A stretch of 64,000 bases of DNA from positions 1-64,000 of the forward strand of contig JAPMXV010000056.1 of NCBI GenBank assembly GCA_026936335.1, written 5' to 3'. This stretch comes from Mantamonas sphyraenae (taxonomy: Eukaryota; CRuMs; Mantamonadidae). How positions within the stretch are numbered: position 1 is the first letter of the stretch; the number at the start of each line of letters is the position of its first letter. Below are positions 41,293-53,200 of this stretch, piece after piece. The position numbers were made by a program, and so were the translations under genes. The notes under the pieces were generated by a model, which was not told the DNA's origin, did not search any database, and worked only from the letters and a program-made list of their open reading frames with translations.

Positions 41293-43043
41293 TCATTTGG
41301 TCATCGTCCCTCCTCCTTCTCCTCCTCCTCCACTCCCATTGCTACCCAGCCCTGCTTCCAGATCTGGTTTCACCACCCGGATCCAGTGCGAGCGACATTG
41401 GATGTCCGAACGGCCCGGAATGTGCTCGGCTACGCGTGACCACGCAGACTCGCCCAGTTCACCCACCATCTCCTTCAACTTGCGGTCCTCGTCCTTTGTC
41501 CATCGACCCTTCTTCAGCTCCGGGTTCACCACACGGTTCCACCGCTGCGACAGCTGTGCGCCCGTGCGCGTGTTCCCGAAATCCGCTGCAGCCTTTGTCC
41601 ACGCCCGTGTTCCGTGCTGTCATCACACCCAATTGCCCCCATCCATCAGAGGCTGCACCGAGAAGTCATCCCAGATTGCCCATCACCATACACACACACA
41701 CACACAATCTCTCTCTTTCTCGGCTCTGCGAGACGTGTCCGCATTCTCCGCCCACACTTACCTTGGCCACGACCGCCAACAGCTTGGCGTCCTCCGCCTC
41801 TGTCCAGTACTTTTTCTCGTTTCCTCGGGACGGTGTCTTGACGTAGCACACCGGGGATGATTCATACGCCCCTACCTTGATTGGTGTGGCCTTGGGCGAC
41901 GATTTCGTTGCGTTGCGTCGCTTCCGGCGTGCTCGAGGCCGTCCCGACCCGCCCTTGGCCCGCCGCTCTCCGTCCGCCCTCCCATCGCCCACGTTTAGCT
42001 CGGGCAGCGGCAGGATTGTATCTGGGATCATGTGCGCAGATACCATGCCATCTCCTTCCTCGTCAGAGGACACCTCTTCTCCGTTCAGCCTTCGCTGTCG
42101 CCGGTTTGCTCGCTTCTTTCGTGCGGCGCTGGCCTGTTTCCGCTCCAAATCTTGCAACAGCTGCCTCTGAGACGCCTCAAACGCATCCGCCTCTTTGCGC
42201 GACCCCCGCCTGCCCCGCATCTTCTTGCCGGAAGGTTTGCCACTGAGGCCATGCTTCGTGGTGCCCTCCTTCCCTTGTGCCGACTCGGGCGTGTCTGCGC
42301 GCCCAGGCCACATTTCCCCCGCCGCCGTGAGACCGCCGGTGGACGCTCTCGCGCTTGCCCCGTCTCCGCCTGTCGACCTCCCCGGAGCCATGACTCCGTC
42401 CAGCGAAAAGTCCGCTTCCCCCTTGCGCACCGCCTCTTGCTGTGTGACCCCATGTGTTAGTCGAAGGACGCCGCAGAGGGCTGCTTGCCCCACCACGTTG
42501 GAAAAAGGATGCGTTCGCAGACGTGCTGCCGCACACGCAACGTACCAGCTTGCTGGCCATGGCGCCCAGGTAGCCCAGACCCACACTAAACGGCTCCTGC
42601 TTCTGTCTGCCACCCTCTGCGTCCCTGTCTGAGCCTACGCGCTGCCTCTTGTGCTCCCGGGCCGTCTCGCTGCGTCCTTTGTCTGCATGGTCCCGTTTCG
42701 CTGTCACCGCTTCCCCGCCAGGGCCTCCACTCTGGCTGTTTATCCACGGTGGACTCATCATGGGCATGCCCATGGGAAACATCTGTGGCATCCCTACTCC
42801 GGACCTTTCCATCTGCCCGTCACCACTCTGCGACGACGCTGCAGCGAGCATGTGCTGTTGCAGCAGCCACGCTTGCGTCTGCAACATGTACTGCATCTGC
42901 GCCATCTGGCTTAGGCTCATCCCAGAACCAATCCCCATTCCGCCTGCCATGCCAACACCCATCCCACCCGACTCAAATCCCTCTGCCTCTTCCTCATCCT
43001 TGCTGCTGCGCTTCCGCTTGGAGCTGCGTTTTTTCGCTGGCAT
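41293..43043 (-). CDS. Two-repeat Myb/SANT DNA-binding protein
   Basis: Exons 42546-43043, 41762-42439 and 41293-41616; introns 42440-42545 (GTACGT) and 41617-41761 (GTAAGT), all phase 0, give 499 residues. The N terminus is basic (KKRSSKRKRSSK), followed by a Met/Gln/Gly-rich low-complexity stretch and a long Lys/Arg-rich region with NLS-like clusters. The second intron splits the first Myb repeat, which becomes complete only after splicing: KYWTEAEDAKLLAVVAK joined to HGTRAWTKAAADF...RTGAQLSQRWNRV. The second repeat is KKGRWTKDEDRKLKEMV...WSRVAEHIPGRSDIQCRSHW. The three spaced Trp positions per repeat are largely kept. It is probably a nuclear transcription or chromatin factor; the target is unknown. 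Confidence 0.85.
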
Positions 43044-43325
43044 CGAGCTCGAGCAAAATTCACAATGCAATCGGTTGGTCCCGATGGAACGGATTCCCGA
43101 CGCGTGCTGTGGTGTTGGAACACCGATCGAATGCGCCCACACTCAATGCGTTCGACTTCCCACGCGCCGACGCTGCCAATCAGCACGCCGTTGACCCATT
43201 GCTCTCTCTGCCGACCCGTCCGACCCGTCCGACCCGTCCGTGCCATCACTCTCCTTCCTCCTTCCATCCCCTGATTCCGTTCCCGATTCTTGCCACTGCC
43301 ACCCTCTCCTCCTATCGTCTCCACC

Positions 43326-44215
43326 ATGCAACGCCTGGTGCACGAACTAGACATCCGCACAGGCCGGTTCCGCCAGCTCCTCTACGACGAGGACGGCAAC
43401 ATTGTACAAATTGATGGCCAGCCACAGCAACAAGACCAACAAGACCAACAATCCTCGCAAGGCCAAACACATACGCCCAGTGCTGCCACCCCCACAACCG
43501 CAGACGCGCAGCCAGCAACCCCTTCAAACCGTCCGCGCCAACCCACCACACAGGAGTGTGTCGTCTGTGGCAAGCAGGTGGCCATCAATAGACTGGAAGT
43601 CCATGTCAATTCACATTTCGCCGACGATGACGACGACGATATCGACTCGGGCGAGGTGATCATCCACCACGGGGCCCGCAACGCAAACCTCGACGTCTCC
43701 CTTCGCGACACCCGTCCCAACCCGCTCCAGGTCACCGGCACTGCTTTCCCACGCACATGCAAGATGTGCCAGCGCCGAGGTGTCGGCATCATTGGTGTGC
43801 GTGCTTCCCTTTTGCCCCGCTTCCGCGTTTGTGCCTTTTCCCCTCCCCCCCACCGGTCCACACCTTCGGCCCTCCTTGCCCCATCCACCCTCTCACCCAA
43901 GTATCCGTCCTACCCACTTCCCCGCAGGCCAACGGAAAATGCGCAGACTGCTCAACCAAGAGCCAAGGCGTCGCAAACGTGCAGGCCACCCTTTCCTGCT
44001 CTCGCTGCGGTAGCACCACTGCAGAGAGCTACATTGGAGGCATGTGCGAATCCTGTCACCACCAGAAGCGCGTCCTCGACACATATTCGATCGATGAAAG
44101 TCCCGAACTCAACGACGCCGGCTCAGAGTTTGTCGTCACCTGCCCGCTCTGTCAGTGTGACGTGCCCAGCTCCACCATTGATGCACACATTGCGCTAGAC
44201 CACGACACAGACTGA
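43326..44215 (+). CDS. Zinc-finger protein with C2H2/UBZ-like ends, unknown role
   Basis: Two exons, 43326-43796 and 43928-44215 (intron 43797-43927, donor GTGCGT, acceptor CCGCAG), give 252 residues. The N terminus is plain and polar, then Gln-rich (QQQDQQDQQ). Zinc-binding groups in order are CVVCGKQ...HVNSHF, then CKMC...CADC spanning the exon junction, then CSRCG...CESC, and finally CPLCQCDV...HIALDH, which ends the protein. The first and last have the CxxC-x(n)-H-x(3-4)-H/C spacing of C2H2 or ubiquitin-binding UBZ fingers. No DNA-binding linker (TGEKP) is present. A role in ubiquitin or protein binding is an inference. The CSN1 gene follows after 233 bp. Confidence 0.8.
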
Positions 44216-44448
44216 GAGCGTGGCACCTTTCTCCCCCCTCCCTCCTCCCCGTGACCGAAAAGCCCTTTCCCTTTGCACGTGTGAAGGAATCCCTCCAGCT
44301 GCCAAATGCACCCTACTCAATGCCAAAACCCAACAACTCTGCTCACTTGTGCCTTGAGCCATCCGCACGCACGCCAGACCGTCTTCCCACCGCGGGATGG
44401 CCGACCCACCCGCTGGCCCACTGCAAACCCACCACCTTCTTGCCCGCC

Positions 44449-45710
44449 ATGTCCTTCTCCTTTGCCGACATGGACTTGGAGTCGTACATCAACCAGTACG
44501 ATGGCTATACACGCCTTAAGCGCCTGGCTACCATCTACATGAAGGACGAAACCACTCGTACGTGTTTCCACGCTGGCTTTTCCATGTGTCGCGTCCACAC
44601 TTCCTCGCGTCAACAACGCCACGCTCCACTCCCCCCTTCCTCACCGTTGCAATTCCCTCCCACCCGTCGCCCCACCCCCATATCCATATCCCCGCCTTCA
44701 CCCCCGCTTCCACCATGCGCCCATCTCTTCGCCGCCTTGCCGCCTTGCTTACCCGGCGCTTTGCCCCGATCTCCACCGCCTTGTTTCCCCTCCCGAACTC
44801 TCATCCCGCTCTTGGAACCACAGGCGCTCAGAGCGGCCCACTCCTCATGGCCGAGCTCAAATCGGGTGTCAACACAAAGATGTACGAGACGCTGATGGTA
44901 CGTACCTGTCTCCTTCCTCCTGGCACCCAGAAAAAGCTTTCCGGCTTCGCCACGAATTCTGAGGATGCTCTCGCCCCTCCTGTCCAAGCCACAACCCATT
45001 CTGCCTGCCCTCCTGCCACTCACACCCACCCCCCTCCATGCGCTGTGCGTGCTCCAATTCCTCATCCACAGGCAACGGCTGCAGAAACCGGCGCAGAGGG
45101 CCTGGACCAGGAGATTGATGCGGAGTGGGTCGCTGCCACAAACGAGGCCTGCCAGGCCGAGCTGGATAAGCTCGAGGTTGAACTCAGCACCTATCGGCAA
45201 AACCTCATCAAGGAGAGCATCCGCATGAGGCACAACGACATCGGCGAGCATCACTATCGCCGTGGCGACCTCAACGATGCTCTCAAGAGCTTTGTCCGCT
45301 CCCGCGACTTTTGCTCCACCCCTGCCCACAACCTGGCCATGTGCGAAAGCGTCATCACAACCTCTGTCGACATGGACAATTTTGCACACGTCGTCAGCTA
45401 TGTCTCACGTGCACGCGCCACCGCCCAGATCGACGCACAGATGCAGTCCAAACTCCAGGCCGCCTCTGCCCTCGCCAACCTCGAAAGCAGAAAGTACAAG
45501 CAGGCTGCTCGTGCCTTTATGTCTGTTGGCTACAGTATGGGCAGCTCGTTCAACAAGGTTATCGCCCCGCACGACATTGCCATCTACGGCGCTCTCTGTG
45601 CCCTCGCTGCCTTTGACCGACGTGAGCTTGCCTCTCGCCTCGACTTCAAATCATCTGCAAAGGCTGCACAGTCGGACGAAAGCTCAGCTTCCCAGTCTGC
45701 GAGCAGCAGC

Positions 45711-45742
<32 letters not shown>

Positions 45743-46361
45743 TGCTTCCGCCAACGAACCGGCTGCTGGCGAAACAGCCAAGGGAAGTGACTTTGTCCAA
45801 TACCTCGATCTCGTGCCCAACGTCCGTGAGATGATGCGTGACTTTTACAATTCCCGCTACCAGAGCTGCCTCGCCCAGCTCAACCAGTTGCAGCGTGAGC
45901 TTTCCCTCGACATCCATTTGCACGACCACGTCGAAACGCTCATCAGCAAAATCCGCCAGAAGGCTTTGGTGCAGTACGCAAGCCCCTTTGTGTCTGTCCG
46001 CCTCACTACCATGGCCGAGGCATTTGGCGTCTCAACCACCGAGCTTGAGAAGGAGCTGGCCGCCCTCATCCGCGCAGGCGACATCAGCGCACGCATCGAC
46101 TCTCACAACAGCATCCTCTATGCCCGCTACGCCAACCAGCGCACAAACACCTTCAACAAGGCCCTCCGAGTGGGCCAAACCTACCAGCGTGACACGAAAG
46201 CCCTTCTCCTCCGCCTTAGCCTCCTCCGCAGCGACTTTATCGTCAAGGCCTCCCGAGCAGAGAAGCTTGAGTGGGAGCGTGTCGATCACCGTGCACGCAA
46301 CGACCAGAGCGAGGACGAGGCTGTCGCACGCGCCATGCAGGAGAGCATGGTCGAAGGCTGA
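44449..46361 (+). CDS. CSN1: COP9 signalosome subunit 1 (CSN1/GPS1)
   Basis: Exons 44449-44557, 44824-44897 and 45072-46361 give 490 residues, the normal length of CSN1; introns are 44558-44823 and 44898-45071, both with GTACGT donors. The N terminus MDLESYINQYDGYTRLKRLATIY, split over exons here, is characteristic of the family. Then KESIRMRHNDIGEHHYRRGDL and ALKSFVRSRDFCSTPAHN match the helical repeats of CSN1/Rpn7, and a PCI domain lies at about 300-415 (FVSVRLTTMAEAF, LIRAGDISARID). CSN1 rather than Rpn7 is favoured by the RSRDFC block. A poly-Ser run (about 271-288) is inserted before the PCI domain, encoded by an AGC microsatellite. In other eukaryotes CSN1 builds the complex that removes NEDD8 from cullins. 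Confidence 0.9.
45702..45742 (+). repeat. AGC trinucleotide microsatellite inside CSN1
   Basis: About 13 consecutive AGC codons with a single AGT interruption near 45721, all encoding serine in the CSN1 frame. It sits between the helical repeats and the PCI domain, where a length change would be tolerated. Confidence 0.9.
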
Positions 46362-46386
46362 TCACACACACAATGCACCTCAACTT

Positions 46387-46528
46387 CATTTCATTTTGCA
46401 TTGCTCACCCAGCCACAAACTTGGTGAACCACGGCTCCTCCTCGCAGTGCTCACGAGCATTTCATTTTGCATTGCTCACCCAGCCACAAACTTGGTGAAC
46501 CACGGCTCCTCCTCGCAGTGCTCACGAG
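46387..46528. repeat. Exact 71-bp tandem duplication containing the last codons of IRE1
   Basis: Two identical 71-bp units occupy 46387-46457 and 46458-46528. The distal unit includes the stop codon and final codons of the minus-strand IRE1 gene (PWFTKFVAG and stop). The proximal unit repeats the same codons in the 114-bp spacer between IRE1 and the convergent CSN1 gene, beyond the working stop. Confidence 0.95.
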
Positions 46529-49500
46529 CAAAGTTGAACGTGCGAATCAGCAGCTCTGGAAACTTGCGCTTCCAAAAACGCAAGTATCCATCTGGGAATG
46601 GCCCCATCATCTTCTGCAACCCCTCGTCCATATCTCTAAAATGGTTCTTCTTGTTGCGCACCACGCGTAACAGGTCTCTTGCCAAAGTCCCGTCGTACTT
46701 GCGGTACGACCCCAAGTTTTCCAGCAGCTCTGGCTCCAGGGCGTCCAGCCAATTGCCCTTCAACACACGTGCCATGCTGCTCTCAAAGCGCACCACTATA
46801 AACGATGATGCCTTCTCCACCTCCAGGCGGTCGCTCGCCTCGCTCAGAAAGTTCAGCTGCTTGTCCACTGTCCAGAACAGCACGTGCTGCCGCACCTCGC
46901 TGGCTGTTGGTCTTCGCCGCACGTCCTTGTGGATCATACGACCCACCAGGTCCTTTGCCTCGGGCAGGTGATCCAACGCACTCAGGTCCGCTCGTCCTTC
47001 CAGCACGTTCAGCTCGCGCTGGTATCGGTCACCAAACGGATGCGAGCCTCCGCTCAGGACGTAGAAAAAGATGCACCCTGCAGAAAAGATGTCGACGGAG
47101 CGTGTCATGCGCTCTCCTCGCAGCATCTCTGGTGCCTGCCAACCCATCGTCCCTGCCTTGTCCGCTTTCGTTTCAAAGGACGACCTGTCCACTTCCAACT
47201 TCTTCGCCAGGCCCATGTCGCTGATCTTGATCCGCCCACTTTGCGTCACAAGCACGTTCTGTGGCTTGAGATCCCGGTGCACAATGTTCATCTCGTGCAG
47301 GTGTGCCAGTCCGCTCATGATTTCCTCCAACAGCCTCAGCGTAAACTCAGGCACCTCTCTAACCTCCAATTCGTGTTCCTCGATCTCTTTGCGCAGCTCA
47401 TCTGCACCCCGATGTTTTCTAGACCATCGCCCGCCCTTCCACGGGCCCTCGCCTTCACCTCCATCCTGCAATTCCTTGATCTGGTTCTTGCCCTTGCCCT
47501 TGCCCTTGCCCTTCCCTTTGCCTCTTCCTTTGCCCCTGTCTTTTCCTTTGCCTTTCCTCCCGTCACTTCCGCTGCTCCCTCCACTGCTGCTTCCTCCACT
47601 GCTGCTCCCGCCGCTCCTGTCCTCTCCGCGTGTTCCAGACGACGTGCGTTCCTCCATCAGCTCCACATTGTCAGGAACCTCTTCGATACGCCCGTGCACG
47701 TGCGCTCCATGCTCCACGATCGAAGACAGCGTGTGTGAACACAACTCCAGAGCCAGAAACACAAACTGCGGGTTCTCTTCCTTCACAAAGTATCGAATGA
47801 TGTTTGGGTGTTCGTCCAGCTCCAGTAGCAGTTCTATCTCCTTGTCTGCCACGTCGTAAAAAGCGCGAAGCAGCCTTTTCACCGCCACACGCCGCTGGTT
47901 GATCAACCCTTCGTACACAATCGTCCCTGCGCTGCCAAACCCCAACACCCGATCCGTCATTCGCAATGAACCCACTTGCGTGATTCCAGGCTCCACTTCC
48001 TCCCCTGCAAGTTGACCCGCTGCATCTTCTGCGTCTTCCACAGGCTGCCCTGTGCGTCCGCCTCCAACCGCCACCTTGCCCTTGTCCTCATTCTTGTGCC
48101 CTTCTGCGCTCCCTTTGCCAGCTTCGGCAAGTGCACGCTCCATCTCCCGTCTCTGTTCCTCCAAAATCCTCTGATTCTCTTCCATCTGCTGTTGCGTCCG
48201 CCTGTAGTACGCGTAAAACTGCCACGCCAGAAACGCCGAAAGCGCGTACAACCCAAGCACCTCGGCATCCTCCCAAAAGTCCTCGTCTGTGTAGTCTTCG
48301 TCCGGGAGCAGCCACGTGTCCAGCCAATTCAACCCGGCGCCCATCTTGCCATCGTTCTCCTTTCGCTCCTCCTCTTCTTCCTCCTGCTCCTTCTTCTCCG
48401 GACCCCCACCATCTTCTTCATCCTCATGCTCGTCCTCTCCAACCTCACTTTGGTCATCTTCGTCCACTTCATCTCCTTCCTCCCCTGTGTCGACGTCACC
48501 TTCGCTCTCCGTGTCCACACTACCCAACGGCAAAGCCTGCACATCTGCATCCTCCCCATCCGTGTCGTCGCCACCCTCTGTGTCCAGTTCCGCGTTGTCG
48601 CATTTGGTGTACTCGTCGTCCATCATGAATTGGTGGACGCCCAACACCCCCATCCTTGTGTCCACCTTGGCGAGCCGAACTTGCGTCCCTTGCATCGTCG
48701 GCACAAGGGCACTCACCCTCGAATGTTCCCCTTCATCGTCGCCTTCAACGCCTCCGTCAGCTGCATGCTTGCCCTCACCCGTCTGTGGCACATCTCTTGT
48801 GTCGCCCTCGAGCATCAGCTGCTCCACATGTCTCCCGTCCAGTTTACCTTGCACAGTCCCGCTCTTATACACAGGAGACATCAAGTGCTTCTTGTGTGCC
48901 GCTTCCACCATCGCACGACGTGCAAGCACCACTCCAGCCTCCTCTCGTGCCATGGTCGGACGATCCACAACAAACATTTGGTCCCCTTCCCGCCCCACGT
49001 ACGCAGTCGCACGCATCATCGACTTGGCCATTGTGTGTCGTCTTAGATCAAGCACTGCATGTGCTGCCAGCTCCCTCGACTGCTCACGTTCCTCCGCGTG
49101 CCGTGACGCAGTGCGTTTCACAAACGCCTCCCCGCTCACTGCAAACACGGAGGTCACAGGCGCCCCCAGGCTCGCATTCCAATACAAGCGTCCATTGACA
49201 GGGTCCACAGAACTTAGTACGCCATCCACGTCCGTTTCCAACGTTGGCGACCGCGCAAGAAGCTCGCTTTGCACGACCCGACTCGGCTTTCTCCCGCGTG
49301 CCGACGACGTAAACTCTGTGTAGCTCACCTTCCACTTGGCCAAACCACTCTCTCCATCCACCACATGCACAGTGTACGTCGACATACCGACAAACAGAGC
49401 GTCGCGAGGTATCTTCTCGCACTGTCCGTCGCTCGTACCCTCCACGGCGACAGACGCGTACAGCCGCCCTGTTTGTGCATCCACCGCCAACAAACGGCTC

Positions 49501-50194
49501 TCCTTGCTACCCACAAACACGGTGCCGTCGTCCGACGTAAACGGTGACGAGGCCACCAGCTGCCGCGCACTCAAAGGCAGTTTCTGGAAATGGCGCCGTT
49601 GTGTGTTAGTCCTCTTGCTGGATGCCGTGTCCCTGCCTCGCTGTACCCGGCCAGCATATCGCGCTCCACACTCACCTGAAGTCCGTCGTCGTCGCTGTAA
49701 AAGTACACAGAGCCGTCCAGGCCAGGAAGAAAGACGTGCTGCTCTCCGGCCTCTTCTTCCGACCCGCCGCTGCGCTCGCTGCTTTCCACCACACGCCCCT
49801 GGTGTGCACGCAGAGTCCAAACGTGCTTTCCGCTCATCGAGTGAATGGCATGCACTACGCCGTCCATTGTCCCGACCAGCAGCAGTTGCTCGGGGTCTAC
49901 CCACGGATCAAACGTCGGTCCGTTCCAAACCTGTATCGTCCCTTCTCCTTGTCCCTTGCCGTTCTTGGCGTGTTCACTCCGTTCCTCTGCGGTCTGCTGC
50001 CACCGTGCGTCATTCCAATGCAATCTCGGGCTGTACACATACTCGGAGGTGTTGCACGCCGCCGGTGACGTCAGCACCGCCAGCACGGCGACACATACCA
50101 ACGCTACCAAACCCAGCCGCACCCCAGGCACCCTTGACTTGCCAACATGCCCCTTGCAAGACTGTGCGCATGTGCTCACACGCCAATTCAGCAT
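46476..50194 (-). CDS. IRE1: IRE1 kinase/endoribonuclease (unfolded protein response sensor)
   Basis: Two exons, 49676-50194 and 46476-49583 (intron 49584-49675, donor GTGAGT, acceptor TTTCCAG), give 1208 residues. A signal-anchor (LGLVALVCVAVLAVL) leads to a lumenal PQQ-like propeller (GTMDGVVHAIHSMSGKHVW, DDGTVFVGSKESRLLAVD). A very acidic stretch precedes a TM helix near 622-640 (LGLYALSAFLAWQFYAYY). The kinase spans about 714-1050: GSAGTIVYEG, VAVKRLL, HRDLKPQNVLV, SDMGLAKKL (DMG for DFG), then the KEN ribonuclease at about 1050-1208 (YRKYDGTLARDLLRVVRNKK). The kinase carries a long Gly/Ser then Gly/Lys low-complexity insert. In yeast and animals IRE1 splices a bZIP mRNA; no target is visible here. 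The ATG lies 29 nt after the stop of the USP gene. Confidence 0.93.
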
Positions 50195-50223
50195 TGTTTT
50201 GTTGTTTTCAGCGCACGCGCACC

Positions 50224-53200
50224 CTACGCTGTCTCCCCACCCTCGCCAGCACCCTCACCAGCACCTTCAGCACCCTCCATGCTCGCCTTTAGTGCTGCTT
50301 CAAGTGCTGCCTCCTCGTCGTAGCCCGCCGGCTGGAAAATGTCAATGTGCAGCCCTGTTTCCACACGTGCATTGAAAGGGTGATTGCTGATCCCGCCCGA
50401 TGCAGACATAAAAAGTTCCTGCTTCTCCACCTCGATCAGGTTCTTTTCGCGGTTGTCCTTAAACAGCAGCAAGTCGCCATCCTCCAGACGCAATTTGTCC
50501 ACCGTTACGGGCTTGTGCGAATCCTGCGTGGGCATCAGCCACTTCAGACCTGCGATCGTTTCAAACTCTCGCATCTGGTACGTCATTGGCTTTACAAACG
50601 CCAGGTGTTCATAGTCGATGCCTGTCAGCTCGGCCAAAGCCTCGCGCAGGCCCAGCAGATGCAACTTGCGTGACACCACCAGCTCAAACTTCTTTCCCAG
50701 CTTCCAATCTGCCGGGAACCATCGCTGGCCAACCAGCACCAGCGAATCACGCGTGATGTTTGTGTCTGGTTCCACCAATAGCTGAATGGCCACCTCCGTG
50801 CCGTCACCCAGGTTGCGGATGCTCTCCTTCAGCGTCAGGCCGTCGTGAAGCAGCCTCTCGATCCGCGCGCCAAACTTGTGTCGCAACCGAATCAATTGGG
50901 GTCCCGAGCCCACCAACGCCGCAGCCTGCTCCCGCAGTTCCTCCACCTGCATGTTTTCGTGCACAATCACCTCCGACAGCTGCACATACTCCGGCTTGCG
51001 CTTGTCCTTGTACGACGCATCCGCCTTCTTGCTCCCTGAAGACGACGATGCGCCAGCGCCGTCTCCTTCGTTGCTGCGCAGCAGCTTTTCTCCGCCCTCA
51101 TCGTCCAACAGCACCTTTTCGACGCGCACCTCGCCGGCACTGCTCATCACTCCCGACGCGTTGCTGTTGTCTTCCTTGGACTCGACAACCACGTTGACTG
51201 CGCTTCGTGCCGCCTCTGCGTACGACGGCTTGCCACCCTTGGGGTCCTTCAGAACCTCCTGGTTGTACTTTTCGTCCAGCGGGTTCTCCATCAACACAAG
51301 TCGGATCTGGTGCTCTTGTGCACTCATCGATTTGCCCAGCTCCACAATGACTCCCGATCCATCCGAGAGGCCGCACGTGTTGATGCGCTTCTCGTCCTCT
51401 TTCAGTGCCATCGACATAAAGTTGGCCTTGTACAGCGCAAAGTCTCCCACGGCCACTCCGATCCTCTTGCCGATCATGGCCTTGAGCGTGCCAATGGTGT
51501 CCCGCTTGTCCAGTGTCACACGCTCCGTCATCACGGGCTCCTCCGGGTTCTCCACAGGGTTGTTGAACACCAGCGTGATGCTGAAGCGCATCTTTTCAAA
51601 GTACGACAGCACCAGCGAGCCGTTGAGCTTGATGCGGTGAGCCTGCGAACTCAGCTCCGAGTTGGTCGAGTACAGCTGCGCCTCAGCTGCAAGCGACGCC
51701 ACGCGTGCCTCCTCGCTCACTTCGTCTGCGTTTCTCCACATACAGCGTGTTACCCATCATGATGCGCAGTTCGCTCTTCAGCTTTTTGTTTTCTGCCTCA
51801 GATCGGAATTCCTTCCCGTCCGCAGTGAAAAAGCGCAGCTTCTCCACCGCCTCATCCGTCTCCAGTTCCAGCTGCGCGCCCACGACCTGGCGCAACGAGC
51901 TCAACGGTGCATCGCGTTCCAGCTGCACCGTGAAGGGCTCGTCGGCTACCACGTCGCTTGCAAACTGCGACTCGTTGCCACTTGCTCCAGAGCTGCTGCT
52001 GCTGCCGCTGCTGTTGCTCGTGTCACGGTGCACGTAGACCACCCGAATCATCGTGTCTGTGGCGCGGAACGGCGAAAAGGATTCGCCTTCTTCCTTGGTT
52101 TCCATGCACAGCACCTTGCCGTTTTCAAACCCCAACTCGTCCAGCGTACTCTCCTCCAGGCCTTCGTACGTCTCCTCGGGCATCTCGATGTACAGATTGT
52201 ACGAGCGAAGGCGTGCGTTGTCTGCAGACACACCCTGTTTGTCCAGCTCCATCACCTGCATGGCCTCTGCCTTGAGATCGGCCAGCGTCTTGCTGCGATC
52301 CATCGCCATGTTGTACTGCACCTCGCCCAGAATGATCTGCAGACGCAGGATCTGCATGCGTCGCTTGTACTCCTTCTCTTCCTCCTCAAACTTGGCCTTG
52401 TACTCCTCAATCTCTTCCCGCAGATACGACGGCACCGTGTCTTCCGACACCTCGTCCACGTTGCGCTCTGGCAGGACCTGCCTGTAGATCAGCATGTATG
52501 CGTTGGCAACAGCAGACACATGGAAGCGCTTCTTGCCCTTCAGACCCATTTCCGCAACCTTGACGTCTTCCTCCTTCTCAGTCACGCCAAACGAGCCCAG
52601 TTGCACATCCTCCCATGCGACCTCGGTCACCTGACTGTCGTTGAAGTTGTACCATCTGCCCTTGCGCTCAAATGGCCGGATGTACGCATAGTAGTGGCCT
52701 CCCATGGCATTGCCGCTGTGCACCATCACTGCGTACAGCTGGTAGACAAACGGTCCGTTTGCGAGCGCACGCTCGATCTCAACCTGCTCTTTCGCCGTGT
52801 CTTGCTCCATCATCATGGTCAGGAACTCCGCTTGCGACAGCTGGCCCTCGTCTGCGTTGGCTTCCTTCTCCGCCTTGTCTCCGTCCGTGTTGATGCTTTC
52901 TTCTTTGGCCTGGTTTGCGCTTGACTCGATGTTTTCCACGTCCTCTTCACCCTGCTGTCCAGTGGGATACCATTCTGCCGGACGGAACTGCTCGACGCCT
53001 GTGCGCACGTACTTGTTCATGTCGAGCACACGCGGAAACTTGCACTCCGAGTTGATTTTGATGCGCGCCATTGTCGAGTAGTCGTAGTCGAAGCGCTTGA
53101 GCTGCAAGGAGAGTAGGTAGGGCAGTGATTTGAGGCGCAGGCCCTTGAGAGCATCCACCTTTTGGTTGCACCCGGAGCAGCCGTACTGGTTGTCTCCGTC

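Noticed and set aside
51683..51741. Two separate overlapping genes (a USP ending at 51683 and a second protein starting at 51741)
   Set aside because: The second frame starts within the coding end of the first, lacks a spacer, and continues the USP C-terminal region; removing one A from an AAA run makes one frame.
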